A DNA stretch of 64,000 bases from Solenopsis invicta (GCF_016802725.1 NC_052668.1:4880501-4944500), one strand, 5' to 3'; positions 45,021 through 55,746 are shown, counted from the stretch's first letter. Numbers and translations are program-made. The notes: generated from the letters alone by a model not told the origin.

Positions 45021-46490
45021 TAGGAAATGCCCGCAAAACCGTTGCATGCGCGTGGTACAAACGACAGTTACGCCGCGTACAAGACCGCCTTATGGATTTC
45101 CTTGAGTACAAAATCCGACAGGGAAAGTTGTTTTGGCACATCTTGTATTCCATTAACTTTAGGAGGAGCCAGCAAACGAACAGTGGAAAGCGTGCATTCC
45201 GAAGAAGGACTGGACCGCCATACTGCGCCAAGTGCACGACGTCCTTACTGCCAGACATCATAACAAAGGGCATAACAAAGACCATCGCACGAGCGACACG
45301 GAGGTATTATTGGCCCAGGATGTTCGCCGACGTGGCCCGCTACGTACGCTTGTGTACAAACTGCTTAGCGCACAAGACCGACCGGCCGGCACTCTCCATA
45401 CTGCCCACGTAGAGACACCATGGGAGCAGGTGACAGTCGATCTGGTGGGACCGTTACCACGGTCATTACACGGGCACATCTAGATTCTCGTGATGCAAGA
45501 CTGTTTCACCAGGTGGAGCTCAGAATTTTGCGCCGTGCTACCGCCCCCGCGATAAACCAGCACCTCACGGACAAAATCATATACCGACATGGGTGTCCCG
45601 TGAAAATAATCTCAGATAACGGCCGGCAATTCATCTCAGGGCAAATGATGCAACTCTGCAAGGAATTTGGAATCCACCATCGCACTACATCTGCTTATGC
45701 TTGTTACTGTAACCCAGTGGAGCGCACAATAAAACTATCAAAACAATAGTGTCGCAATTTGTTGGACAAAATCACCAGAATTGGGACCAGCATCTCGCGG
45801 CTTTGCAATTTGCATATAACACGGCGCAACATAAAGCCACCATTTATACTGCGGCTTACCTCAACCACGGGCAAGAGCTATCGGACCCCGTGACCACCAC
45901 CGCCAGAACACACACGCTACGACACCGGACATCATGCATCGCCAATTAGAAGACGCCTACAAGTTGGTACGAACAAATTTAGCTCGCGCATTAACAGACA
46001 GGAAAAATATTACAACCTCCGACGCCACGGCTAGAAGCATGCGATTGGAGACCTAGTCTGGAAACGCAAACATTTGTTGTCAAGAAAAAAGGACGCTTTT
46101 AATGCAAAGCTGGCACCAAAATAGAGCTGGCTAATGGAAGTGCGAAAAATTCCTTCTCCGGTAATTGTGAACTTGAGCAACCGGCAAGTGGCATTGTGGA
46201 GTACACGGGCAGGACCTGAAGCCGGACCGCAGGCTTCAGGCCAGAAAACCAAACACACCGACCAAGAGGAAGGAAACGATACCGATCACACCAAGCACAC
46301 TGATCCAAAAGAGGAGACCAATTCTGAACACATCAAAATCATCGATGGCAGGGATGGTAGAAGTGCCCAAACCGACTCAATCGGCTCCGAAGCAGACAAT
46401 ATAGAAGCAGAAGACTCCGAAGCAGACATTCGCAGCACGGACGATGAGGCTACAGGATTCACTGATGGCGATAGCCCCGCCAAAAATTGA
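45021..46490 (+). pseudogene. Gypsy-1 integrase and C-terminal tail
   Basis: The zinc-binding part shows RQVHDVLTARH...H and RYYWPRMFADVARYVRLCTN followed by C..CLAHKTDRPA in other frames. The catalytic core has TPWEQVTVDLVGPLPRS (first Asp near 45436), KIISDNGRQFISG (second, near 45612) and CNPVERTIK (Glu, near 45717). A TAG at about 45481 follows HGHI. Next are NWDQHLAALQFAYNTAQH and GDLVWKRKHLLSRKKDAFNAK. The tail (46134-46490) is Asp/Glu/Thr-rich with HTDQEE-like repeats. Frames alternate, so the gene is dead. Confidence 0.88.
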
Positions 46491-47630
46491 ACGAGAATCA
46501 CGCCCGAAGGACGTGCCATCCCGAGGGAAAAAGCACCCTCTCTCCAGACCGGCCAGGTATATAATAAATCTTCCGTAGGACAAGAAATCGCAGAAAGATT
46601 TAAGACATCATGGACTTCAATCTGGACGCACTTTTATCGGCACCCGCCAACAACCGGGAGTTTGAACTCTATTAGGAAAAAGCTATGGCAACATCTATAG
46701 TCAAGTCGGAACTGTTTCTTGCACTGCCGCACCAAGAAGCCAAAGCGACACAGCTGGCCACGCCGCCAGCAAAACCGACTGCAAGACGCCCAAGTTGGCC
46801 AACCCGGAAGATAACCCAGGCGCTCATCTGCGCTCCATCGGGAGCACTCATCAAAGGCGCCGCTAAGACCGCTGCAAATACTGCCGGCTAGAAAGGCTAT
46901 TCGGCCACTCCCGATAGCAACCGGGAAGCCAAAGGTTCCGACCGTTAACTGCGTTGTACAGCGTTTGTTGGCAACCACCGCCAAGAAGTGGCAAGGTCTC
47001 TTGGAGACCCCGCCATCAAGACCGAAAAGCAGAAAACAGTGGGCGAGCCAAATCCAAGAGAAACTCGCTAAACTGTTTGCCGGGAAGCCTATCCGACCTG
47101 GACGACGACGATATCACCGACTAGATCCAAAAAACGGCTACGGAAGGAACTCAGTCTACATGCCACGCGACGAACACCAGTGAGGAGCTAATGCTGGAGA
47201 CAGCAAGGCCTAAGCAGCCACCAGAAACACCTGCAACTCCAAGCTAGGCCAAGACAGCGCACTGGCCAGCCGGCAACAATCTACGACCAAACACCCAAGG
47301 ACGCCACGCCGCTAGCGGAGATAACATCGAATATAACACCAAGCGCAGCACACCTCGGACCAACTCCGACTGCCACACCGCTAGTTCCCAGGGGCACCAC
47401 AGACAAGTTGCTAACATCCGGACACACCGTGACGCTTACGGACACACGACCCTGTGAAAATGACAGTGCGCAAAAATGTACATATCCTTATGCCGTATCA
47501 TGCCGCGCACGTTACGCGGAAGTACAAGGCACGCATCGGCACAATGAGATACACCCTTTGCTTTGGCCGAGACGGACGATGCTACTACGTGCGGAAATTC
47601 CCGGCGTAGTGGCTGAAATTCGTTACGCGT
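46491..47630 (+). other. Gypsy-1 region between integrase and polypurine tract
   Basis: Several short plus-strand frames (46612-46891, 46965-47183, 47408-47632) encode Pro/Ala/Thr/Lys-rich peptides interrupted by single stops. This suggests one decayed reading frame of about 340 codons. No transmembrane or envelope motif is evident and I cannot assign a function. By position it would be the third gene or the C-terminal extension of pol. Confidence 0.45.
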
Positions 47631-47645
47631 GAGCGGGGGGAGGGG
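47631..47645 (+). other. Polypurine tract of Gypsy-1
   Basis: GAGCGGGGGGAGGGG immediately precedes TGTAACG, the start of the 3' LTR. Confidence 0.8.
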
Positions 47646-48428
47646 TGTAACGTTGCGCCCCTCCACCGTGCCGCCACTTCACTCCGATTCGAACAACCGA
47701 ATGCCGTAAGTCGAGCACGTGCGTGCGCTTGGCTAACCTTTTTGCAATCACGCACTACCACGCGCGCCACACGCCTCGTTCGGCAAGCGTTTCCATTCCG
47801 ACCGGCTTAACTGCGTGCGCTAGTTGGTGCATCCGACTACGCGGACGGATATACAATATAAGCCGAAAGTGGGAAGCCGAAGTCAGATCACTCCGAGCCA
47901 CCGATCTCACACCTACTCTTCTCCAGCGCCGGGTATCCTCGGCAGATCCTAGCTTGGGTATTTCCAAGCACTTCCTCGGGAACGAATATTTTTGTTCCAA
48001 CTACTTTACGACGGGTATACTCGTCGTTTCTAGCGGCTGGGAATCCTCGGCCAATCCGATCTATTTTTTACAACGGGAATTTTCGTCGTTCCCGCGGTCG
48101 GGTATTCTCGGCCAATAGGAGCCGTCCAGTATTTCCATTCTCGGGGATTTTCGGGACCAACACGGGTTGTCAGGGATACTTGACGTCGTTCCCTTGTGTC
48201 CGGCTCTTCCGTAAACTGAACTCCACGCGGTGTCTACACCTCGTGAAGTGAGATTATTTGGATCTCTACGCCGACCGCCCTCGCGTATCACGAACCGTTC
48301 TCCGCGTCACACGTCGGCGATCTACGGTTGCGTCTGGCCGTCGCGCGGGCCAATCACGGTCCGTTTAACATTTTCTTGAGTTCGCCGCTTCACGGCAACT
48401 TCGCTTACGTCCTTTGAACGTATCGTAG

Positions 48429-48725
48429 TGTAGAATATAATGTATATTAGGGAAACATGTCCTGACATGTCGATGCAGGATAGAGTCATCGAGATGCGAC
48501 GAAGTCTTGCATCATGCAGTCCGCCTTTCTTTTAGGACACGAGCCAATAAGGCATGAAGGTGGCAAAAAACGAGAGATAAATACGGGCTTCCGACAGCGC
48601 CAAGGTCATTTGTTTTTCGTTTTCTTTAGTTGCGATTAGTGAGCATTATTATGTGAAGACAACTTATGTATCAGTTTTACAATAAACGACTTCTTGAGTT
48701 TCACATCCAACGGAATTTTACTAGA
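48429..48725 (+). repeat. Gypsy-2 5' LTR
   Basis: 297 bp. It contains an AATAAA-like signal (ACAATAAACGAC) near the 3' end and ends ACTAGA where the 3' LTR has ACTACA. Confidence 0.93.
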
Positions 48726-48778
48726 AATCTTCAGAAAAGAGATTAAAAACCTTACGTGCCGGAAGACAAATTAACATT

Positions 48779-50055
48779 ATGGATCTTGAAAATTTTACGG
48801 TGATGCAACTCAAAGAAGTACTTAAAACGTTGGGCCTCTTGATTAAGGGCAGTAAAGCAGAACTGCTGAAAAGATTGTACGAGAATGATCCTGACGAAAA
48901 TTGGAGACAGTACGCGATCGTGCCTACGACAGAGGCAGAAGAAGGAAAAGCATCGATGCATCCGTCGACCGACGGAAGACGAGTCCGGACTAGGTGAGGA
49001 AGGACGGTGTGAGACGGCTGTGCAAAACGAGCCAAAAGGGGAACCAACTCTGGAAGAACTTACGTTTAGAAGTAGAGAATTAGAAATCTTAAGAAAGGAA
49101 CAATAGATTACGCAGAAGGAACTCAAACTCCTACGTCGAAAAAGAAGTATCGAGGGAAACAATGGAAGTGCAGCGTCGCCGCCGATGAGCGCCAGCGAAG
49201 TATCATTGACACGACCGCAACCTAAAGCATTGAGCAAACTACTTGGTGTATTTAACGGAACCAAAGACACATTTTGGTCCTGGTGGAAACAATTCAAGGT
49301 AATCCGACCGACATACCAGCTCGACGAAGGAACGGTTCGCATTCTTATTGGCATGCGATTTAAAAACAAGGCGCACAAATGATTTCATTCAAATCCTAAA
49401 CACTTAGTAATATTGGTGGATGAGCTAATAGAACGAATGCAAAATATCTTTGATTACAAGCCAACAAAGTTAGATCTACGAAAACAATTCAACAAGAGAG
49501 GCGCAGTGATGAAACATTCGACAGTTATTTTTATGACAAAATAATTCTCGCGAATAGAGTGCCCATTCTCGAGGACAAATTAACGGACTTCCTGATAGAC
49601 GGCATTTCCAACGAGATAACGCGAAATCAAGCGTGCATGCACAATTTTAAGAAAAAGAAGGAGAAAAAGCATTCAAAAAGCTGACGTTTCGAATGGCGAA
49701 TAAGAGTTTTAGCGGGGGCGGAAGCAGCAGTGCCAGTGCAGGAGCGGAATTCAAGAAGAAGACGGAACCACAATCCAAGGAGGCAGCAAGACGGTATGGC
49801 GATACCAAGTGCTATAATTGTAATCAAGTAGGGCATTTATCTTGGAACTGCGACAAATCAAAAAGAGGACGAGGGTCGTGCTACGAATGTGGGGCAACTG
49901 ACCATCAATTGCGGACTGCCCCCAAAAAAGGAAGAAGCTGGCTACATCGACAAAACGACGACGACGACGGAGGCGACGATGCATATATCCAACGTCGCGG
50001 GACAGTAGCGAGAAACCAACGAGTTCATAAAAAACGTTTAAGTCCAAATAAGTAG
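48779..50055 (+). pseudogene. Gypsy-2 gag with an N-terminal SAP-like domain
   Basis: The start MDLENFTVMQLKEVLKTLGL followed by KGSKAELLKRLYE matches the SAP fold pattern (helix, xLKxxLxxxGL, then GxKAxLxxRL), a DNA/chromatin-binding motif. A coiled acidic/basic region follows (LRSRELEILRKEQ-type). A capsid-like part reads LLGVFNGTKDTFWSWWKQF. Two CCHC knuckles lie near 49810-49920: CYNCNQVGHLSWNC is intact, and CYECGATDHQ is frameshifted before its last Cys (RTAPKK where a one-base shift gives ADCPKK). Stops at 48993 and 49104 and others break it. Confidence 0.82.
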
Positions 50056-50550
50056 AGACGAATTCGAGTATAGCCAAAAGTGTGAGGCACAGCTTGATAC
50101 CGCTAGTCCCATTAGTTTAATAAAATCAAAGTTTGTTCCGATGAATTTAGTTTCTAAGGTTGCTGACAGCCGTTACGAAGGCCTTAATGGTTCCGCGTTA
50201 GAAATGCTAGGACAAATTAAAGTTACAATTTCTGGGAAAGATTTTGACGCCGTTGACGCAATATTAAGAGTAGTATTCAATTGCACAATGAAATGTGACA
50301 CAATATTAGGTTGAGATACTATTAGGCTATCGAATTTCACTCTCACGAAACAAAAGAGAGAAGCGTGCGAAGATGCAGTCCCAGAAATATTAAACATCGA
50401 GACAAGCGTCTCGAACGGGGACGCGCTAGAAGAAATCAATCTAAATTCCGAGATACCGAGTAAAACGCGAGACAAATTTAAATTGGAATTTCTAGTAAAT
50501 TATGTACAAACGGAAAAACCAAAAAAACCGGAAATTTAAAGCCGAAATTA
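50056..50550 (+). pseudogene. Gypsy-2 protease and linker
   Basis: CEAQLDTASPISLIKSKFVP (about 50082-50140) is an aspartic-protease active site with DTAS for DTGS. It continues LVSKVADSRYEGLNGSALEM and MKCDTILG, where a TGA then follows. The rest (50310-50540) is a linker without known motif. Confidence 0.82.
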
Positions 50551-51135
50551 AGTTATATGTTAAAGAAAAACAACTCCTTACGCGCCGGGAAGATTGTCAT
50601 ACGACAAAAAAAGAAAATTACAAGAAATCTTAGATGATTTATTAGCGCGAAAAATTTATACGCTTTAACAATTCTGAATACGCGTCGCAAATAGTATTAA
50701 TTAAAAAGAAGAACAGGAAAACATGTTTATGCATCGATTACCGGACGTTAAATAAGATTACTTCAAGAAACAACTTTCCACTTCCAATAATTGAAGAACA
50801 AGTAAACGCGCTTCACGGAAAATATTATTTTTCGGCATTTGATCTCATGGACGGATTTCACCATGTAGGAGTGGCGGAAGATAGCATTAAATATACCGCC
50901 TTTGCGACCTCTTTTGGATAATACAAATACCTGAAAATGCCTTTTGGCCTAAAAAATGCGCCTGCACGTTTTCAACGCTTTGTAAATGAAGCGCTAAGTA
51001 ACGAAATCAAAAGCGGGAACGTGATAGTATATATGGATGATATTTTAATAGCCACGGCATTAAAGGAACATTTTAAGGTACTCGAACAAGTATTCCGTCG
51101 CTTAACACTAAATCTGTTCAAACTGCGTTTAAATA

Positions 51136-52457
51136 CGAGGTGTGTTCAAAAAGTATCGCGAATTTTGAATTTTCGCTGGTTACGTATATTCGAATTTCGA
51201 TCTTTTTGTGGCGTTATGTTGGTACTCATGTCTCTCACTTATGCCGACAAGCTCGGCCATTTTGAATGTTCACTTAATTGTTGACAGCTGCTTTGCTTGC
51301 ACGTGTTTTGGATCGTCTTCGATTTTTACCTATTCAAAAAAATGGATTAAAGAACCTGTATCAAATTTTGTGTGAAAAACGAAATTAAGTGCGCGGATGC
51401 ATTCCGAATGTTGACTGTGGCATACGGAGAAGCTACCTTGGACCGAAGCAACGTTTATCGGTGGTACAAAATGTTCTCAGAAGGCCGAGAAAATGTGAAC
51501 GACGAAGAGCGTGCCGGACGCCCGAGCACTTCAACAACAGACGAAAAAATTAATGAAGTGGAGAAAATGGTATTGGCCAATCGTCGAATCACCGTTAGAG
51601 AAGTTGCTGAGGACCTAAACATATCGATTGGCTCGTGCCATTCGATTTTTATCAATGATTTGGGCATGAGACGGGTCGCCGCGAAATTCGTACCAAAATT
51701 GCTCAATTGCGACCAAAAACAGCATCGCATGAACATTGCTAATGAGATGTTGGACTCTGTCCGCGACGACCCAAATTTGCTCCAGAGGGTCATAACTGGT
51801 GACGAATCGTGGGTTTATGGTTATGACGTGGGAACCAAAGCTCAATCATCTCAATGGAAGCTGCCGCACGAACCAAGACCGAAAAAAGCGCGCCAAGTTC
51901 GGTCGAATGTGAAAGTTTTGCTGACAGTTTTCTTCGATTGCAGGGGCGTGGTGCATCATGAGTTCTTGCCACAGGGTAGAACGGTCAATAAGGAATATTA
52001 CCTGCAAGTTATGCGCAATTTGCGCGAAGCAATCCGCCAGAAACGCCCGGATTTGTGGAAGAACAAAAATTGGCTTTTGCACCACGATAACGCCCCTGCT
52101 CACACATCGTTGCTTGTGCGCGACTTTTTGGCCAAAAACAACACACTAATGATGCCCCAGCCACCGTATTCCCCAGATCTGGCCCCCTGTGACTTTTTCT
52201 TGTTCCCTAAACTGAAGAGGCCCATGAAAGGACGATGTTACGCTACGCTTGACGAGATAAAGACGGCATCGAAGGAGGAGCTGAACAAGATAAAAAAAAA
52301 TGATTTTTTGAAGTGCTTCGAAGATTGGAAAAACCGTTGGCACAAGTGTATAATATCTCATGGGGATTACTTTGAAGGGGACAAAATAGATATTCATGAA
52401 TAAATAAATAATTTTTGAAAAAACACAAAATTCGCGATACTTTTTGAACACACCTCG
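51136..52457 (+). mobile_element. Near-complete mariner (1322 bp)
   Basis: The inverted ends CGAGGTGTGTTCAAAAAGTA are almost perfect and extend into AAAATTCGCGATAC-like sequence. TA flanks both sides (51134-51135, 52458-52459). The target is a codon series of the Gypsy-2 reverse transcriptase. The deleted copy at 5380-5956 is the same family. The good preservation suggests that this is the youngest large insertion in the stack. Confidence 0.97.
51342..52403 (+). CDS. mariner transposase (DD34D), intact except a stop at codon 3
   Basis: The natural start is the ATG at 51342 (MD*RTCIKFCVKNE), with a TAA at 51348-51350 as codon 3. From codon 4 the frame is open for about 350 codons to 52403, the normal length. 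An early helix-turn-helix is followed by WYKMFSEGRENVNDEERAGR and a second HTH near ITVREVAEDLNISIGSCHSI. Counting from the GTG at 51372 as residue 1, the catalytic residues are Asp144 (ITGDESWVYGYD), Asp239 (HHDNAPAHTS) and Asp274 (YSPDLAPCDFFLFPK), 34 residues apart. An in-frame Met (FRMLTVAYGE, about 51408) could restart translation but would lose part of the first DNA-binding helix. Mariner transposases cut and paste DNA at TA sites in the nucleus. Confidence 0.93.
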
Positions 52458-53241
52458 TAAATGTCGATTTTTATACACAGAAATAGAATTTCTAGGATAC
52501 GTGGTGTTGAAGAAAGGGCATACGACCGTGCGGAATTAAAGCGGTGAAAGATTTTCCCATGCCAAAAAACGTACGAGAAGTACAAAGTTTTATCGGCTTT
52601 AGTTCTTATTTTAGAAAGTTTATCGAAAATTTTGCGTCAATTGCAGGTCCATTATACTATGAAAGAAGGAGGTACCATTTGATTTTGGTCATAAAGAAAC
52701 AGAAGCATTTGAAACATTGAAAAAAAGTTTATTAGAAGCCCCCATATTATCGATTTATAATCCGGATAATCCTACCGAGTTGCATTGGGATGCAAGCTTG
52801 CAAAGCTTTGGCTTAGTATTAGTTCAAAGAAAGGCAGACAATTATTACCATCAAATTTTTTATTTTTCGAAATGGACATCCGAGGTAGAAGCACGCTATC
52901 ATAGTTATGACTTGGGGAATTATATACCCTCTCAAACGGTTTTGTATTTATCTGCAGGGCATTCCGTTTAAAATAGTTATGGATTGCAACGCGTGATGAC
53001 GCGAAACAAACAAAACATAAACCCACGAATTTCAAGATGGGCGCTTGAGCTACAAAATTTTAATTACTCTACCGAGTATCAGCCCGGCAAAAGAATGTTG
53101 CACGTCGATGCACTTACTAATACCTTATTAGTAATAGAAGATAACACTTTTGACTTCAACTTAACGGTGTGCCAGTCACAAGACCCGAAAATAAAAGAGT
53201 TAAAGAAATAATTAGAAGAGGAACAAAACAATCTATGCAAA

Positions 53242-54600
53242 ATGAGAAATGGCCTCGTGTATAGAAAGCGGAAAGATAAACTGCTATTTTATGGGTCTTG
53301 GTCTATGGAACAGAAACTTTACAAATACCATAACAAATTTGAACATTTTAATATTGATAAAACTTATGCAGTATTATTAGAAAGCTATTGGTGCCCAGAA
53401 ATAAAACCGAAGGTCCGAGCATATGTGCAAAGTTGCCTTAAGTGCATTTTGTTTTCAAAACCCATCGGAAAGGTCGAAGGTTATTTGCATAGTATCCCAA
53501 AAAGGAAATCGCCATTTGACGTAGTGCATATAAATTATTTTGGTCCAGTAGAACACCCGGGGGAGCTCTGGAAGTATGCTGCACGCGTTCCCGGAGCTCC
53601 CCCCGTAAGGACCAGTGCAGGACACCCGGAGGGGTTTTAGTGGGTAGGCCCCCGTTGACACGTCTTTGGCGGGGGAGAGCCCCCCATAACCACCAGGCCT
53701 CCCCCGGGGCCTGGGGTATGCGCTAACGCATCTCCCCTCCGTTACCAAAAAAAAAAGAAATGGTCCGGTAGAACAAACATGACGAAAAAACATGTTCTTG
53801 TAATTGTAAATGTCTTTGCAAAACATGTGAAATTTTACGCGGTTAAAACGATGGCAACAAGCGATACTATTAGGTGTCTCAAAGATTATTTTTAAGTGTA
53901 CAGCCAACCTAAAACCCTAATTTTAGACAGAGGCACTAGCTGTACATCAAAAAAATTTGCCGAATTTATGTCGGAAATGAATGTTCAACACATTAAAATT
54001 GCGACTAGATCGCCACAAGCGAACGGGCAGGTGGAGCATTACAATAAGATCTTAGCACCTGCCCTAGGCAAATTATATACTGGAAAAGATTGGTATAAGT
54101 TATTAAGTGAGATCGAATGTGCGATTAATAACACGATCAATCGCGCGACCAGGAAAACCTCGAGCGAACTCTTATACGATGTAAAACAACATGGACATGT
54201 AATTGATGTGTTAAAAGAGTTTATATTAGAACAAGACGAGACAACCTCCTGCAATCTCAAAGAAATCAGAAACAAAGCGGTGAATCGAGAAAACGCGTAA
54301 AGAAAACAAAGAGTATACAAATTGCAAAAAAAAGCGGCGCGCGAGTATTCAAAAAAAGACTTAGTGGTTGTAAAAAAACTTTTAGACAAAGGGCGGAAAG
54401 CTTGCTTTGTTTTACACAGGACCGTACCAGATAATAAAACAATTGCGGAACAACAGATATATTGTGATGGATGTCAAGGATTGCCAAACATTAAAAAAAC
54501 CATATAGAGACACTTGGGAGGCCTCTAACATGAAACTATGGCATAACCTTGAGGTGGCGACACAATTATACCTTTCAGACACAGAATGCAAAGATAAATA
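53242..54600 (+). pseudogene. Gypsy-2 integrase, split by an R1-type insertion
   Basis: The zinc-binding region reads LYKYHNKFEHFNIDKTYAVL and YVQSCLKCILFSKPIG. The catalytic core begins FDVVHINYFGPVE, where the first catalytic Asp (usually HxD) is Asn. The insertion at 53555-53760 interrupts GPVE. The core then continues FLVIVNVFAKHVKFYAVKT, LILDRGTSCTSKKFAEFM (second Asp) and ANGQVEHYNKI (Glu). The C-terminal part runs to 54600 through LLDKGRKACFVLHRTVPDNK in another frame. Stops near 53783, 53895 and 54300 make it non-functional. Confidence 0.9.
53555..53760 (+). mobile_element. 5'-truncated R1-type 3' end (206 bp) with 14-bp target duplication
   Basis: The insert matches the 3' untranslated end of the R1-clade element at 62800-63015 (GGAAGTATGCTGCACGCGTT, CACCAGGCCTCCCCCGGGGC, CTAACGCATC-type end) and finishes in an A-rich tail. 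It is bracketed by TGGTCCAGTAGAAC (53541-53554) and TGGTCCGGTAGAAC (53761-53774), a 14-bp duplication with one difference. This is the signature of target-primed reverse transcription. It contains no gene. Confidence 0.95.
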
Positions 54601-54787
54601 AAGAGACGAAACGCAAAAAAAAAACTTAACTTGATTTCAAAACTTAGGTTAAAGTAAGCGTAGATTTTAAGTTGCGTTTATTATATGGTTATTTATTCTG
54701 TATATAATCCATAAAGTTTCAATTTTAAGACTTTGTTTTGCGGCAACCTACGGCCGAGAACGTCTTAAATGTCAGGCTGGCCGAAAC

Positions 54788-55073
54788 TGTAGAATATAAT
54801 GTAGATTAGGGAAATATGTCCTGACATGTCAATGCAGGATTGAGACATCGAGATGCGACGAAGTCTTGCATCATGCAGTCCAGCCTTCTTTTAGAGCCTG
54901 AGCCAATAAAGCACGAAGACGACAAAAAACAGGAGATAAATACGGGTTCTCGACAGCGCACAGGTCATTTTCTTTAGTTTCGATCAGTTAGCATTATTAT
55001 GTGAAGACAGCTTGTGTATCAGTTCTATAATAAACAACTTCTTGAGTTTTACATCCAACGGAGTTTTACTACA
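54788..55073 (+). repeat. Gypsy-2 3' LTR
   Basis: 286 bp, homologous to 48429-48725 with scattered substitutions and small deletions (for example in the TTTTCTTTAG run). It ends TTTTACTACA before the GTAG duplication. Confidence 0.93.
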
Positions 55074-55605
55074 GTAGATTATACGAGTCCGACCGTTTAG
55101 TCCCTAAGTGCTTTCGGTACAATCATTCGTATCTTTTATACAAGTGCGTTTGTTTTGGTTTAACCACTAGTTTAATTATGTATGCGAGTTTGCGCAATTA
55201 ATTACAACGTATACGAGTCTGTTTCTTTTGTTATATCTGTAGCGTAATCACTTATGCGAGCGTATGCAGTCCGTTACATTTTTATACGAGCCCGCTCATT
55301 TTGGTTTGATCTTTTGTTTCACGATTTATATAAGTTCGCACAGTATTTACATTTCATGCTAGTCCGTTTATTTAGTTTAATTATACGTACGATTTCCGCG
55401 GGTTAGTATATTTTTGTTTAACGTCACCAGACATACCGTTTATTTGAGTTATTCTCTGTAGTTGAGTTATATTTAAAAAATGTATTTACACTTTTATATT
55501 TCTACACCAAATTACGAAGTTATTATTTTTAAAATCCTGGCATCCGGCGAGCACATTCAAGCAATCAATCCCGATATCCCGCACTGAAAGTACCAGCGTT
55601 GCAAC

Positions 55606-55665
55606 TTTACGGCGTTTTAAAGCTAAAGAGTTGTACTTAAGAAAATATCATTGCCATTTCTATTA
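55606..55665. repeat. Right copy of the flank repeat around Gypsy-1
   Basis: ACGGCGTTTTAAAGCTAAAG onward matches 34305-34372. It starts where the leader homology of Gypsy-1 stops. Confidence 0.6.
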
Positions 55666-55668
55666 AAA

Positions 55669-55683
55669 AATTTATTTATGTAA

Positions 55684-55723
<40 letters not shown>

Positions 55724-55738
55724 TTACATAAATAAATT
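55669..55738. repeat. AT-rich palindrome with (AT)n centre
   Basis: AATTTATTTATGTAATATTT, then (AT)n, then the exact reverse complement. It could extrude as a cruciform. It is probably a simple-repeat derivative. Confidence 0.9.
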
Positions 55739-55746
55739 ATATATAT

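Larger units (their letters stand above)
50560..53211 (+). pseudogene. Gypsy-2 reverse transcriptase and RNase H, split by a mariner
   Basis: Fingers and palm read SQIVLIKKKNRKTCLCIDYR, YYFSAFDLMDGFHHVGVAED, LKMPFGLKNAPARFQRF and VIVYMDDILIATA (YMDD near 51030). A TAA lies near 50918, at SFG*YKYLK. The frame FKLRLN is cut at 51135 by the mariner and continues at 52458 with KCRFLYTEIEFLGYVV. Removing the mariner and one TA restores LRLNKCRF. Later come FIGFSSYFRKFIENFASI, LHWDASLQSFGLVLVQ (RNase H Asp), FYFSKWTSEVEARYHSY and FNYSTEYQPGKRMLHVDAL. Frameshifts lie near 52660 and 52920. Confidence 0.92.
48429..55073 (+). mobile_element. Gypsy-2: Ty3/Gypsy element in the Gypsy-1 3' LTR
   Basis: LTRs of 297 and 286 bp (48429-48725, 54788-55073; TGTAGAATATAATGT ... 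TTTTACTA(C/G)A) flank gag, protease, reverse transcriptase, RNase H and integrase in that order on the plus strand. GTAG is duplicated on both sides (48425-48428 and 55074-55077). A mariner (51136-52457) and an R1-type fragment (53555-53760) are later insertions. Without them the element is about 5.1 kb. Confidence 0.95.
47646..55535 (+). repeat. Gypsy-1 3' LTR, interrupted by Gypsy-2
   Basis: It starts TGTAACGTTGCGCCCC after the polypurine tract and continues to 48428. After the 6.6-kb Gypsy-2 insertion it resumes at 55078 (ATTATACGAGTCCG), following the uninterrupted order in the 5' LTR copy (CGTATCGTAGATTATATGAG at about 34650). Without the insertion the LTR is about 1.24 kb. From 55538 it runs into leader sequence like that at 35123, which is unexpected after a 3' LTR. 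Confidence 0.85.
34373..55606 (+). mobile_element. Gypsy-1: Ty3/Gypsy element enclosing later insertions
   Basis: A plus-strand Ty3/Gypsy order can be followed: 5' LTR (3' part only), primer site, gag with a zinc knuckle, protease, reverse transcriptase, RNase H, integrase, tail, polypurine tract and 3' LTR. The chain is broken three times by foreign DNA (37037-38836, 39644-44772, 48429-55073). Each time the same protein or LTR continues on the far side. Sequence beyond the 3' LTR repeats the 5' leader (from 55538), so a second, truncated tandem unit or an LTR-mediated recombination is involved. All genes carry stops. Confidence 0.85.

Noticed and set aside
46612..47632. Envelope gene of Gypsy-1
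   Set aside because: The position would fit, but I see no signal peptide, transmembrane segment or fusion-like motif, and the peptides are Pro/Ala/Thr-rich.
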